DNA of 64,000 nucleotides from an uncultured Oscillospiraceae bacterium (GCA_910585265.1 CAJUCA010000010.1:8250-72249); one strand, 5' to 3'; shown: positions 23,323-32,333, counted from the stretch's first letter. A program made the numbers and translations. Notes: generated by a model not told the origin, from the letters alone.

Positions 23323-24384
23323 TCACGGTAAATAGTATCTCGGGTTTGTCCGCTGTCCGTTCACCCGCACCTCGAAGTGGAGGTGCGGCCCCGTCACCCG
23401 CCCGGTGGCCCCGGACAGGGACACCACATCCCCGGTCTGGACGGTCTGGCCCTCCCGCGCCAGCAGGCGGGAGTTGTGGCCGTACAGGGTGAGCAGGCCG
23501 TTCCCATGGTCGATCATCACGCAGTTCCCATAGCTGCCGTTGTAGCGGGACATCGTCACCGTGCCGCCCAGCGCCGCCCGGATGGGCGTGCCGGTGGGCA
23601 CCGCCAGATCCATCCCGGTGTGGCCATTGTCCCACCTGCCGGTGATGGGGTCGACGCGCCCGCCGAATTCAGAGGTGACAATGCTCCGCCAATTGGCCCC
23701 CACCGGGGAGCAGAAGCCGTCCGCGCCTACGAAGGGCACGCCGTCATCACCGGGGATGCCGCCCTCCGGCGTGGTGGGGTAGCCGTACTTGATGAGGCTG
23801 TACACGCTGTCCGCGTTGGCCTTCTGCTCCTCGGAAATTTCAACGCCCAGCGAGGCGGTGAGATTGGCGTACACCGTGGCCATGTCCTCAATGGGGATGG
23901 CCACGGTGTAGATTTGCTCCACCTGGATCTCGTTGCCGTCCTCGTCCGTTGTGGTGACGGTGCGGGTGCGGATTTCGCTGGTGGCGAAGCAGTGGGCGAA
24001 CTGGGCGATGGGCGGGGCCTCGCCGCCGAAGTACAGAGAGAAAAACACAGCCTTGACCCGGATGGGGTCGAGGCTGTTCCCGTCCTCCATGTTGGACTGG
24101 ATGGCCGCGATGGCCTCGTCCAGTTCGGCAAAGTGTTCCCGCGTCGCCTCGATGCACACACGGTACTCGGCGGGGATATTGTCGGGCAGGGGGCCGTCCT
24201 GGAAGCAGAGCTGGGCGGCGGAGATGTTGTGGTCCACCGTGCCGGAACCCAGCACGCACAGCAGGGCCATCACCACGATGATGGGGGAGAGGATGACCAC
24301 GACGACCCAGCCGATCCCCTTCCGGGTTTTCTCGTTGGAGAGTAGGGTGACGGTGGCTTTCGCCACGGTGACGGGATCAACCAA
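23323..24384 (-). CDS. Membrane-anchored M23 peptidase of the mating apparatus
   Basis: 353 residues. One N-terminal membrane segment (WVVVVILSPIIVVMALLCVL), an extracellular helical region, and a C-terminal LytM/M23 domain with zinc ligands in GHTGMDLAV and HLHFEV. It opens the peptidoglycan for the conjugation channel (VirB1-like role). Start is TTG 24384, which overlaps the end of the upstream gene. Cys pairs in the outer region may form disulfides. Confidence 0.85.
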   Translation of the reverse strand: MVDPVTVAKATVTLLSNEKTRKGIGWVVVVILSPIIVVMALLCVLGSGTVDHNISAAQLCFQDGPLPDNIPAEYRVCIEATREHFAELDEAIAAIQSNMEDGNSLDPIRVKAVFFSLYFGGEAPPIAQFAHCFATSEIRTRTVTTTDEDGNEIQVEQIYTVAIPIEDMATVYANLTASLGVEISEEQKANADSVYSLIKYGYPTTPEGGIPGDDGVPFVGADGFCSPVGANWRSIVTSEFGGRVDPITGRWDNGHTGMDLAVPTGTPIRAALGGTVTMSRYNGSYGNCVMIDHGNGLLTLYGHNSRLLAREGQTVQTGDVVSLSGATGRVTGPHLHFEVRVNGQRTNPRYYLP

Positions 24385-25786
24385 GGGTCATCCCCCCAAT
24401 CTCAGGCTGGGAAAGTTCCTGATCCTCAGCTTGGGCCTGAAGCCCCTGCCAGTGCTCCCGCAGGGATTCCAGTGTGTCGTTTACCCGCAGACCGTGGTTC
24501 TGGACTTTGGCCCATTCCTCATACTCGCCCAGATCCATACCCTGATCCAACAGGATTTGTCCCGCGTCAAGGCATCCGAACTCCACGCAGGCGTGAAGGG
24601 AATCGAAGCTGTCCGCGCTGACGTGCAGTCCCATCTCCAGCAGGTGCGCGGGCTGCCATTTATCGTTGTGGGTACAGCAGTGGCGGATAACCTCCGCGAA
24701 GCAGGCGTCGGCATTGAACCCGCCCTCGGCCAGCTTACCAGAGGAACTGTAGTCATTAGCCCGAACCGCATCCAGCAGCAGGAAATACGGCGCGGCCTTG
24801 AACTGCTCCTGCGTAAGCTTCATCACAATGTCGGCGGCGATCCATTTGTGATCCTGGTAGGCGTAATGGGCCATCTCCCCGTGGAAGGACGGGACGAGGC
24901 ATTCCGCACGGACTTCCGCCTGTTCCAAAAGAAACAGCACCTTTTCTCGGTCGGCAATGTCGACTGCCTTTTGACAGGCGGTGCGGTAGGCCGGTTCAGA
25001 GAACCGCTCCGCATCTGCCAGCAGCAGGGCGCTCATCTTCCGGCCCACATCGCCGGGGCGGCCCGCCGCCTCAATCAGCAGATCGTCCGCATGATCCTTC
25101 AACAGCTTGGGATACAGCTCCTTAAAGACGGACAGATCCCCATCCCGAATAGTCAGAACCGCCTTGTCATAGCCGGCCATGCGCAGGGGCCGCTGGCCCA
25201 CCGTGTCCATATAGCCTGTGATGCTCCCGGTCACGCGGCGCAGGAGCTGCTCGGTCTGGGACATGGCATCCTCCTGCCGTTCCCGCTGTTCCACCAGCGC
25301 CTCGATGATGGTGCGCTGCTCCTGCTGGCTCAGATGCAGCACCGCGCCGCCAGTGTCCTCCTCCACACCGCCGATCTTCATATACCGGGCATGGGTAGCT
25401 TCGCCGCCGTGGAACGCCTTGGTGATGGCGGAGGAAATCAAAAACATCCGATCCAGATCATCCCCGCTCTCGCCCAGGGTCTTACCGGTGATGAAGCTCT
25501 TGGTGACGGGCTTGCCGTCCTCGTACCACTTGAGGTACACATCCAGATACACGCCCTCGCTTTCGCCGTAGTCGGTGGTGCAGAAAATATCCGCGTCTTT
25601 CGGAATTTCACGGTCATTTTCCCACTCGTCATCCATCAGAAAATACTCATCAGGGAGATAGCCCATCCCCTCCAGACGGTGCTTCAGCTCCTGAAACACC
25701 TCCTCGGCAGTGGGCTGGCCCGCATATGCCAGCCTGCGGGGATCTTCTTCGGAGGGCTTCCACCGCTCCAGTTCGATAATGTCCAT
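24377..25786 (-). CDS. Hypothetical ICE protein with Met-rich C-terminal tail
   Basis: 469 residues without membrane segments. The middle and C-terminal parts are helical repeats that vaguely resemble ankyrin-like units (DSFDSLHACVEFGCLDAGQI). No family recognised. It ends SQPEIGGMTLG, the clearest early example of the shared tail. It sits between VirB4 and the M23 hydrolase, inside the channel operon, with ATG 25786. Confidence 0.65.
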   Translation of the reverse strand: MDIIELERWKPSEEDPRRLAYAGQPTAEEVFQELKHRLEGMGYLPDEYFLMDDEWENDREIPKDADIFCTTDYGESEGVYLDVYLKWYEDGKPVTKSFITGKTLGESGDDLDRMFLISSAITKAFHGGEATHARYMKIGGVEEDTGGAVLHLSQQEQRTIIEALVEQRERQEDAMSQTEQLLRRVTGSITGYMDTVGQRPLRMAGYDKAVLTIRDGDLSVFKELYPKLLKDHADDLLIEAAGRPGDVGRKMSALLLADAERFSEPAYRTACQKAVDIADREKVLFLLEQAEVRAECLVPSFHGEMAHYAYQDHKWIAADIVMKLTQEQFKAAPYFLLLDAVRANDYSSSGKLAEGGFNADACFAEVIRHCCTHNDKWQPAHLLEMGLHVSADSFDSLHACVEFGCLDAGQILLDQGMDLGEYEEWAKVQNHGLRVNDTLESLREHWQGLQAQAEDQELSQPEIGGMTLG

Positions 25787-25812
25787 GTTCTATGATGCTC
25801 CTTTCTCTGATT

Positions 25813-27651
25813 TCACTTGCCTCCCGCCTTTCCGAACCTCTCCGCCTTATATCCCGGCGCGTCCACCACCAGCAGGAACCTGTCGTTGCCGCATTTGTAG
25901 AGGCACTCGTGGGCCACGGCGTTGTTCACCAATCCGTACTCCCAGCGGTTCAGTTGGAGGTTGTCCCGGAAAAACCGGGCGTCGATGGAGCCGCAGTTGA
26001 ATAAAAACTGATGGGTGGGGATGGAGAACAGGGGCCGGGTGAGCTCGGCGATGCCGGGGAGGTTGAAGTCCTCCAGGTTCTGGCTGGCCAGCATCACCGC
26101 CGAATCCTTTTTCCGCACCCGCTTCATAAAGCCCCGGATGTATTCGATGGCGGTGGGGTTGGACAGGAACAGGTACAGCTCGTCAATAGAGGCCACGGTG
26201 CTCCCCTCGGTGAGCAGGCGGTGGCTGAGATAGGACAGCACGTTGAACAGCAAAGCGTTGCGCACACTGGCGGCGGCCTCGGTCAGCCCCTTGCAGCCGA
26301 ACACCAGGAAACGGCTGGACGTGATGTTGGTGGGGCCGTTGAAAAACTTGCTCTCCGCGCCCTTGCACATGGAGTGGAGCCCCAGCAGGATCTCCTGTAA
26401 CAGCGCCTGGGGATAGAGGGGATGCTCCTCGTCCCCGTAGTGCTGGTAGGCGTCCTCGATGACCGCGTACAGGTCGGACAAAACAGGGTAATCCACCGGG
26501 CGCAGCAGGGAGAAGTCTGTGGCGTCATTCAGCCCGAACTTGGCGTACAGCCGCTCCAGCATCAGTTCGATGGCGTCCACATGGCGGTCTGAGAAATCCT
26601 TGTAGGCCCGGAAAAAATCCTTCAGGAAGGAGATGTGCTGGCTCAGGCGGGAGTCCTGTTTGAACGCGTCGGGGGCTTCGGGATCGTCCTCCCCGTCCGC
26701 GCTCCACAGCTTGGGCTCCAGCGGATTGATGCGGTACTGCCCGCCCATCAGATCCACGAAGCAGCCGCCCAGATTGGCGCTTAAATCCACCAGCTCGTGC
26801 TCGGGGTCGAGACAGACCACGGACTTGCCGCCCTCCCGGATGTTGCTGATGAGCAGCTTCATCAGGTAGGACTTTCCCTGGCCGGAGTTGCCCAGTATGA
26901 GCACGTTGGCGTTGGTCTTGTCCTCGTCCCGGCGGTCCAGGTCCACGATCAGGTTGGAGCCGAATTTGTCCTTCCCGATGTAAAAGCCGTGGGGGTCGGT
27001 CTTGCCGGAATAATTGCAGGGGTACAAATTCGCCACCGAGCCCGCGGGCAGCACCCTCTCGTACTGAGGCCCGAAGGCGTTGTACCCCGCCAGGTTGGCG
27101 GACAAAAAGCCCTCCCGCTGGCGGAGCAGGAGGGGGTCGGCGCTCAGCTTGGCCCGGACGAGCTCGGCGGCCACCTGGTCCTTCAGGGTGCGCAGCCCCT
27201 CCAGATCGGGGGCGGATATGTCGATAAACACGGCGCAGTGTACCAGCGGTTCCCGGTTCCGGTGCATCTGGGTCACCAGCGCGGCCACGTCCTGGAGGTC
27301 GTTCTCCGCCGCCACCGCCTGCTGGAGATCGTTGGTGTTGGCCCGCCCGAAGCGGTTTTTGTTGCTGGCGTTCTGGATGATCTGCTTTTCCTCGGCTGGG
27401 GTGACCTGGCGGGCGTAGATCTGGAGGTTCACCCCATTTTTCTCGCCCAGATGCCGCAGGAGCGCCAGCTCCTCGGTGGAGGTGGGGTAGCCCCGCAGGG
27501 CCATGAAGGTGTGGTACACCCCGCCGATGACGGCGTGATCGGTGTTGAACTTCACCACCGAGGGGGCGGTCATGTCCAGGAAATCCTTGATCTGGGGGAC
27601 AGGGGCAGGCTTTGCCGCCGCCTTTTTCTTCTTCTGCGGTTTCTTAGCCAT
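25813..27651 (-). CDS. VirB4-like conjugation ATPase
   Basis: 612 residues. Walker A is GNSGQGKSYLMK and the Walker B region is TVASIDELYLFL; SKFFNGPTN and AVMLASQNLEDF are further VirB4/TraE marks. It powers channel assembly and transfer. The Lys-rich start (MAKKPQKKKKAAAK) overlaps the upstream gene. Placement after the VirB3-like PrgI gene is standard. Confidence 0.9.
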   Translation of the reverse strand: MAKKPQKKKKAAAKPAPVPQIKDFLDMTAPSVVKFNTDHAVIGGVYHTFMALRGYPTSTEELALLRHLGEKNGVNLQIYARQVTPAEEKQIIQNASNKNRFGRANTNDLQQAVAAENDLQDVAALVTQMHRNREPLVHCAVFIDISAPDLEGLRTLKDQVAAELVRAKLSADPLLLRQREGFLSANLAGYNAFGPQYERVLPAGSVANLYPCNYSGKTDPHGFYIGKDKFGSNLIVDLDRRDEDKTNANVLILGNSGQGKSYLMKLLISNIREGGKSVVCLDPEHELVDLSANLGGCFVDLMGGQYRINPLEPKLWSADGEDDPEAPDAFKQDSRLSQHISFLKDFFRAYKDFSDRHVDAIELMLERLYAKFGLNDATDFSLLRPVDYPVLSDLYAVIEDAYQHYGDEEHPLYPQALLQEILLGLHSMCKGAESKFFNGPTNITSSRFLVFGCKGLTEAAASVRNALLFNVLSYLSHRLLTEGSTVASIDELYLFLSNPTAIEYIRGFMKRVRKKDSAVMLASQNLEDFNLPGIAELTRPLFSIPTHQFLFNCGSIDARFFRDNLQLNRWEYGLVNNAVAHECLYKCGNDRFLLVVDAPGYKAERFGKAGGK

Positions 27652-28219
27652 TTGCGCTCACGCTCCTCTCGCCGTCAAAATCGGGAAAAAATTCGGCGGA
27701 TACGTCCTGCTGGTAGTACACCGCCAGCAGCCGCTTCACGTCCTGCTCCCCGGCCAGCCGGACGTGGAAACCCCGGTCCAGCAGGCTTTTTTCGGTGCGC
27801 CGGGGGTCGGTGGGGCTGTCCTTGTCCACGGGGTAGACCAGCGCGAACTCCCGCGCCGAGGCGGTGGACGATTGGATGGCGTCCAGGTGGGTGGCGTCCC
27901 GCTCCAGCAGTTCCCTCACCTTGGGCTCTGTTTCCTCCTCCAGCCGCCGCTGGTAGTACAGCTTGTTGGCCTGGAAGGACTCCCTCGAATCCAGCGCCAG
28001 CAGGCGCACCGAGGGGGTGGTGCGCAGCAGGTCAGCCAGGGCGTTCACCAGTCCCTGTACCCCCTCGGGGGAGAGTACGGAGAGGTTGTCCGGCCTGAGC
28101 ATAAAAAAGACCAGCTCACCTTTGGCGGTCTTTACGCCGTGCTCGGTGAGCTGGGTGATCCCCATGAGCTGCCGGGTAGACTGATGCTCCCGCAGCTCCT
28201 TTTTCTGTTTTTGGTTCAA
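27644..28219 (-). CDS. Conserved protein between PrgI and VirB4
   Basis: 191 residues, alpha/beta, no membrane segment. Blocks KGELVFFMLRPDNLSVLSPE and REFALVYPVDKDSPTDPRRT. I do not know a domain name. Start is TTG 28219, whose last bases overlap the PrgI stop (TTGA) and which has GGAGCGGG upstream. Place and size suggest a split-off N-terminal part of VirB4 or a channel assembly factor. Confidence 0.6.
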   Translation of the reverse strand: MNQKQKKELREHQSTRQLMGITQLTEHGVKTAKGELVFFMLRPDNLSVLSPEGVQGLVNALADLLRTTPSVRLLALDSRESFQANKLYYQRRLEEETEPKVRELLERDATHLDAIQSSTASAREFALVYPVDKDSPTDPRRTEKSLLDRGFHVRLAGEQDVKRLLAVYYQQDVSAEFFPDFDGERSVSANG

Positions 28220-28485
28220 TTTTCCCGCTCCTTCCACTGGAAATGTTGTTGTTTCAAAAATAAAAAGCACATGGCGTATTTCAGAAAATCCAAAATGCTG
28301 GCATCCTCCACCCGGATGCTCAGGAAAGCATAGAGCACGGTGCAGATAAGCGGCGGCACCAGCCGCAGCTCCACCAGCGCCAGCACGGACAGCACCAGGC
28401 AGATGCCGGTCACTGCCACGTCCCGCAGCGCCCACAGCCATAGGGTGGGCTTCGCTTTCAAGTCGTTGGGGTAAATGTAGGTCAA
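28216..28485 (-). CDS. PrgI-family (VirB3-like) membrane protein
   Basis: 89 residues with two adjacent membrane segments (about residues 22-40 and 43-58) and the short N-terminal TYIYPNDLKAKPTLWLW typical of PrgI proteins. It is part of the inner-membrane complex of the type IV secretion system. Overlaps both neighbours by four bases. Confidence 0.8.
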   Translation of the reverse strand: MTYIYPNDLKAKPTLWLWALRDVAVTGICLVLSVLALVELRLVPPLICTVLYAFLSIRVEDASILDFLKYAMCFLFLKQQHFQWKEREN

Positions 28486-28838
28486 ATTTGATTCGCCTCC
28501 GTTCCCGTGTCCAGCCGGTAGACCGACACGGGGATGTTTCGTTTTTTGCAGTTGTCTATCACAAATTTCGTCCCTCTGGATCTGCCGTCCCAGAAGGCCA
28601 GCACCAAGTCGGCGTACTCGATGATGGTGATGTTCCGCCGCAGGGGCGCGCCCCTGCCATACTTTTCATATTCCGGCAGGAACTCGGTGAGCTTTAAGCC
28701 GTGCGCCAGGGCGTAATTTCTGGCGCAGGTGTCGATGCCCCGGGCTCCGCCGGACACGATTTCCGTCACGCCCTCCGGGAGATATTCCCCCAGGTCGTCC
28801 ACCCGCAGATTCCTTGAACCGATGACCGCCACTTTCAT
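28482..28838 (-). CDS. SLOG-domain (Rossmann) protein
   Basis: 118 residues. MKVAVIGSRNL and IVSGGARGIDTCARNYAL are the hallmark of the DprA/SLOG superfamily, followed by ADLVLAFWDGRSRGTKFVID. Such domains bind nucleotides or nucleic acid-derived ligands and occur in mobile elements. First gene of the VirB3-VirB4 run. Its role in conjugation is not known. Confidence 0.7.
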   Translation of the reverse strand: MKVAVIGSRNLRVDDLGEYLPEGVTEIVSGGARGIDTCARNYALAHGLKLTEFLPEYEKYGRGAPLRRNITIIEYADLVLAFWDGRSRGTKFVIDNCKKRNIPVSVYRLDTGTEANQI

Positions 28839-28872
28839 CCTGCTCCCTCGCTTTCATTTTGTAGATATACTG

Positions 28873-28933
28873 CATATCCGTTTTCAAGATTATACCACGG
28901 ATTGGATATAAAATAAATACGCAATATATCCAA
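28873..28933. promoter_or_regulatory. Operator-like repeats in the divergent region
   Basis: TTGGATATA 28902-28910 is inverted against TATATCCAA 28925-28933, and a third half-site CATATCC lies at 28873-28879. They lie between the SLOG gene and the divergent RHH gene. This AT-rich pattern suits autoregulation by the RHH protein. Confidence 0.5.
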
Positions 28934-28950
28934 GTGAGGGTGGTTTAGCT

Positions 28951-29151
28951 GTGGTGAAAAGCGTATCAATCCGGATTGAGGAGGAAATGCTGGAGAAGCT
29001 GGGCTATGTGGCGGACTACGAGGGCCGTTCCATCAACAGCCACGTCCTCGTCCTGATCCGAGAAAGCATCAAAGGCTTTGAGGAGGAGCACGGACGTATC
29101 GAAGGTGCTGTGAGCCCGGACGAAAACGTCAAACCTCCCCGGAAAGGCTGA
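28951..29151 (+). CDS. Arc-type ribbon-helix-helix repressor
   Basis: 66 residues: SVSIRIEEEMLEKLGYVADY, then EGRSINSHVLVLIRESIKGF, a clear Arc/MetJ fold. Start GTG 28951 after GAGGGTGG. Transcribed against the flanking conjugation genes, with repeats in its own promoter region, so it probably regulates the mating operon and itself. Confidence 0.75.
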   Translation: MVKSVSIRIEEEMLEKLGYVADYEGRSINSHVLVLIRESIKGFEEEHGRIEGAVSPDENVKPPRKG

Positions 29152-29175
29152 GAGGGCGGCAAGCTGCCGCCCTCT
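29151..29175. terminator. Hairpin after the RHH gene
   Basis: AGAGGGCGGCA 29151-29161 pairs perfectly with 29165-29175 (loop AGC). It directly follows the stop of the plus-strand RHH gene and faces the end of a minus-strand gene. The T-run is weak. Confidence 0.5.
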
Positions 29176-29181
29176 TGCTGT

Positions 29182-29478
29182 TCAGCCTAAGTCCTCCGGG
29201 CTTCCGATGATGGCCATGGCCTCCAGACACTGAATGCCATGCTCCTTGAGCGCCCGCATCAGCGCCCTCTCCGCGGGGTTTAGCGCTTCCATGGCCCCGA
29301 CCTGCCCCAGGGGGTGCATATCGATACCCAAGGCGGGGCAGTCCAGGAACATTTCGCCGGGGTGGTGGATGTGGGGGTGGACGCTGGCGGTGCCCCAGTG
29401 GGGGATCTCAGCCCGGTAGCCCGCGCTGACCACTTTTCCAGACTGGTCTTTCCGGGTGTTGTCATCCCACGTCAGCAT
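29182..29478 (-). CDS. Small hypothetical ICE protein
   Basis: 98 residues starting MLTWDDNTRKDQSGK. The first half has many His (HPHIHHPGEMFL), the second is helical (AERALMRALKEHGIQCLEAM). ATG 29478 lies inside the end of the upstream RHH gene, so it is coupled to it. Family not recognised. Confidence 0.55.
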   Translation of the reverse strand: MLTWDDNTRKDQSGKVVSAGYRAEIPHWGTASVHPHIHHPGEMFLDCPALGIDMHPLGQVGAMEALNPAERALMRALKEHGIQCLEAMAIIGSPEDLG

Positions 29479-29803
29479 CAGGTTCCGCCTCCTCCCGCTC
29501 CGCCTGATCCAGCGCCCGCTGGACGAGACCCAGCACGAACTCCTTCTGGCTCACCTTTTTGCCGGTGCGGGCGCTCTCCCGTTCCAGCAGCTTCTTCAGC
29601 CGCAGGAACATCTCCTCGGGCATCTGGAACGCCATGGTGCGCATCCCTTCCATCGTCTTTTCACTTCCTCTTTCGTAATATTTGGTCAGCAGGTCGGTGA
29701 TGTACACGCTCAGCGTCAGCCCGGCCTGCTCCTGTTCCGCCCGGACCCGGTCGTGGAGTTCCACGGGGATCATAGCACACAAGTTCTTTTTGCTCTCTGC
29801 CAT
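29462..29803 (-). CDS. RHH-type plasmid-mobilization-like protein
   Basis: 113 residues. The first part (NLCAMIPVELHDRVRAEQEQ, then LTLSVYITDLLTKYY) is an RHH fold and the second (AFQMPEEMFLRLKKLL) may be another helix pair. It is likely DNA-binding, for control or relaxosome assembly. Start ATG 29803; AAAGGAGCGG upstream. Bases 29804-29911 are intergenic. Confidence 0.65.
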   Translation of the reverse strand: MAESKKNLCAMIPVELHDRVRAEQEQAGLTLSVYITDLLTKYYERGSEKTMEGMRTMAFQMPEEMFLRLKKLLERESARTGKKVSQKEFVLGLVQRALDQAEREEAEPDADVG

Positions 29804-29911
29804 CTTTAGGCCGCTCCTTTCTCATTTGGTAGGGCAAGTATATCGGAAACCAGGTTGTAAAGCTATTCATCAGAAGCAACGAAGAAACCCACTAAAATGA
29901 AGCATATGTAA

Positions 29912-31009
29912 CTAAAGGTCGGCCAAAATCGCCAGCTTCACGCCCTGCATGAGGTATTCCACGCACTGGACTACCACGCTGTTCCCCAAAGACCGGAATC
30001 TGGGGGCGTCCCTCGCGCGGGGCAGATCGGTCCAGTGGTCCGGGTAGCCCATCAACCTTTCGGCCTCAATGGGCATAAGGCGGCGAAGGAGCAGAGCCCT
30101 GCGGCTGTGGTCATCGCAGGTATCATCCGCGCCCTGCCAGACCAGATCGGTGGTATCCTTGTGCTGCCTTGTGCATACTGTGGACGCTGTTTCCCGTTCT
30201 TCAAAGCGATCCACCCATTGGCGTGCGAACAGCCTCTGCTGAATAATGGGCAGGTTGTTGCCGCCGGTCCCACTGCGGCGGGTCAGGGTGGGCGCGATCT
30301 CGTGGGGGCCGGTATACCTTGCATCAATGGCGTGATTGTCAAACAAAATCAGCGGCGGGTGCCCATGATCTTGGGCCCGGAGGGTGCCTGTCACGTTTTC
30401 GGTAACCCCCATGCACTGCCCGCCCTGGTCATTGAGGCACAGCACAGTGGGCATCATGTTGCCGCTGGACGTCCCTTTCAGCGTGGGTGCCGCCTCCCGG
30501 TGATAAGCTATGCTTCCCGCAGACGCTCCGGCTCCAGCATTAAACCCGGCTGTAAATCCCGCGCCAGACGTCACTCCTGAAGCGGGCATCGGCATCAATC
30601 CGGCCTGTATTTTGCATGCGGTTTCCAGTTCATGCGGCAGGGGCTTGCCCCGTTCCCTACTCCTGCGCAGGATACCCAGGCAGGCTTTTTTGGTTAAAAA
30701 GTATCTGGATGGGGCGGCAGCCTCCAAAATCTGCGACAAGGAACAGTCTACGACGTTCTTGGGGCACTCCGAGGTATTTAGAATTCCAGGTGACCCAAGC
30801 CACACAGGATCGTACTCCCAGCACGGCCCCAGCATATTCCCAGCGCCCGGTCGCAGGTCTAACAACATGAAGGTGTGGTTCTTCAATTTGGAGGAACGCC
30901 TCGAGAACCGCTTGGAAATCGCTGGCTTTGGGTGATCCGCTGCTAAGTGCGCCGAGGACGTTCTCCCACACGGCCATTCTTGGCCGAACAGCGATACCTG
31001 TCCGTCCAC
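29912..31009 (-). CDS. C-terminal partner of a split DNA cytosine methyltransferase
   Basis: 365 residues. The last 60 residues (RRLMPIEAERLMGYPDHWTD, RFRSLGNSVVVQCVEYLM) are motifs IX-X of a C5-cytosine methyltransferase. The N-terminus (TFMLLDLRPGAGNMLGPCWE, SLSQILE, YFLTKKACLGILRRS) is a conserved phage/ICE block that leads to the specificity region. It overlaps the catalytic half by 353 bases in another frame. Together the two polypeptides would form one enzyme, presumably to protect the element from restriction. Confidence 0.75.
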   Translation of the reverse strand: MDGQVSLFGQEWPCGRTSSAHLAADHPKPAISKRFSRRSSKLKNHTFMLLDLRPGAGNMLGPCWEYDPVWLGSPGILNTSECPKNVVDCSLSQILEAAAPSRYFLTKKACLGILRRSRERGKPLPHELETACKIQAGLMPMPASGVTSGAGFTAGFNAGAGASAGSIAYHREAAPTLKGTSSGNMMPTVLCLNDQGGQCMGVTENVTGTLRAQDHGHPPLILFDNHAIDARYTGPHEIAPTLTRRSGTGGNNLPIIQQRLFARQWVDRFEERETASTVCTRQHKDTTDLVWQGADDTCDDHSRRALLLRRLMPIEAERLMGYPDHWTDLPRARDAPRFRSLGNSVVVQCVEYLMQGVKLAILADL

Positions 31010-31352
31010 GTTTTTTGTCCTCCTCTCTCATCTCTGAAATGATGCGTATTTGTTCCATAAAAAGCCCCGAGCGTGCCCCAGCCAGCCCTGCGCGGGTAGG
31101 CGATGCCGTCGAGAGATCCTGGCAGGGTGAGCCCCCGCAGATGATGTCCACCGGGGGCAGTTCGGACCCGTTTAGTTTGGTGATGTCTCCCACGTGGAGC
31201 ATATCGGGGAAGTGTTTCTTCGTTATCTGGATGGGGAACGCCTCGATCTCGCTGGCCCAGACGGGGATGATGCCGTTGCGCACCGCCGCCAGCGGGAACC
31301 CACCGATCCCGTCGAACAGGGAGCCCATGGTCAGCTTTTTTTCTTCTGTCAT
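30657..31352 (-). CDS. Catalytic half of a split DNA (cytosine-5) methyltransferase
   Basis: 231 residues: motif I MGSLFDGIGGFPLA, catalytic motif IV GGSPCQDLSTA, motif VI-like RMAVWENV, and motif VIII LGVPQERRRLFLVADF. It then stops, without motifs IX-X, which are in the overlapping gene downstream. ATG 31352 overlaps the VirB6 stop (ATGA). Modifies cytosine in DNA using SAM. Confidence 0.85.
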   Translation of the reverse strand: MTEEKKLTMGSLFDGIGGFPLAAVRNGIIPVWASEIEAFPIQITKKHFPDMLHVGDITKLNGSELPPVDIICGGSPCQDLSTASPTRAGLAGARSGLFMEQIRIISEMREEDKKRGRTGIAVRPRMAVWENVLGALSSGSPKASDFQAVLEAFLQIEEPHLHVVRPATGRWEYAGAVLGVRSCVAWVTWNSKYLGVPQERRRLFLVADFGGCRPIQILFNQKSLPGYPAQE

Positions 31353-32215
31353 TTCCCCGCCACCGCCGAGGCCACCACTTTGGTGGTGTTCACCGCCATC
31401 TGGGCGGTGTGGACGGCGGAGCTCAGGCTGGCTTTGGTGGAGGTGTCCAGCCCGAAGGCCCCGGCGATCCGGGGCACCTCCCCCGCGGAGAGCATCAGCC
31501 CCAGCCCCAGCAGGGCGTGATCGCTGAACACCATCAGCCCCGCCGCCAGGATGGTGGCCTGCAAAAAGGCGGTGAGGCACAGGCCGATGATCTGCTTGCA
31601 CCACTGGACGAAGCCGTCCGTATATCCCCGGGGCACGCTGAACATATACAGTGAACCCACGGAGATCTGGATGAGCAGGATGCCGCCCCGCTTCAGGTTG
31701 GCGAAAAACACTTTGATGACTGCGTAGGCCATGAGGATCACGCAGAACAGCATCATGATAGGGTTGAAGGTCGGCCCGCCGAAAATAAAATCCACCCCGG
31801 CTTCAATGAGGCCATCCGGGGTGGTGAGCTTTTCAATGATGGCCTGTCCCACATCTCCGATGCTGGCCCCGAATCCAGTGATGCCCGCAGTCAAATCAGC
31901 CTGGAGGGACACCGAAAGGGCGTACAGCCGAACGGGGACGGCGGAGAACAGGCTCACCGCCATGAAGCCCTTGATGCAGTTGATGGCAGTCTGGCGGATG
32001 TTGCCCCTGCCGGAGGAATATTCGATGCCGAACTCAAAGCAGGACACCACCAGGCTCACCCCGAACAGCGCCCAGCCCAGCTGGGAGAAAAAGTGAACCA
32101 CCGCCTGCACCCAGGGCAGGTCGAACAATTCCACCCCCATGTTTCCCATGAGGGCGAAGAACGCCCCCAGGAAGCCTACGGTCTGGCTGTACGCCCAGTC
32201 CAGCAGTTCGTCCAT
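31349..32215 (-). CDS. VirB6/TrbL-like channel protein
   Basis: 288 residues with about six membrane segments, for instance AVVHFFSQLGWALFGVSLVV and FNPIMMLFCVILMAYAVIKV, and a Gly/Ala-rich amphipathic C-terminus. This is the polytopic inner-membrane component of Gram-positive type IV secretion. ATG 32215; the methyltransferase pair follows in the same operon. Confidence 0.75.
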   Translation of the reverse strand: MDELLDWAYSQTVGFLGAFFALMGNMGVELFDLPWVQAVVHFFSQLGWALFGVSLVVSCFEFGIEYSSGRGNIRQTAINCIKGFMAVSLFSAVPVRLYALSVSLQADLTAGITGFGASIGDVGQAIIEKLTTPDGLIEAGVDFIFGGPTFNPIMMLFCVILMAYAVIKVFFANLKRGGILLIQISVGSLYMFSVPRGYTDGFVQWCKQIIGLCLTAFLQATILAAGLMVFSDHALLGLGLMLSAGEVPRIAGAFGLDTSTKASLSSAVHTAQMAVNTTKVVASAVAGK

Positions 32216-32267
32216 AACGGTGGACGCGACAAAGTCCCAAATAAAAATAGTAAGTCACCTCGGTTTG

Positions 32268-32305
32268 TGATATAATGGTGCCCCCGGCATACGGTGCCGG
32301 GGGCA
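32268..32305 (+). promoter_or_regulatory. Extended -10 promoter and 5' hairpin of the helicase gene
   Basis: TGATATAAT (extended -10, TATAAT 32271-32276) is followed by a perfect 11-bp stem, TGCCCCCGGCA 32279-32289 with 32295-32305. Transcription would begin inside the hairpin, which would form at or near the 5' end of the mRNA. Confidence 0.5.
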
Positions 32306-32333
32306 TTTGCGAATGATAAGCGAGGGCAGGCCC

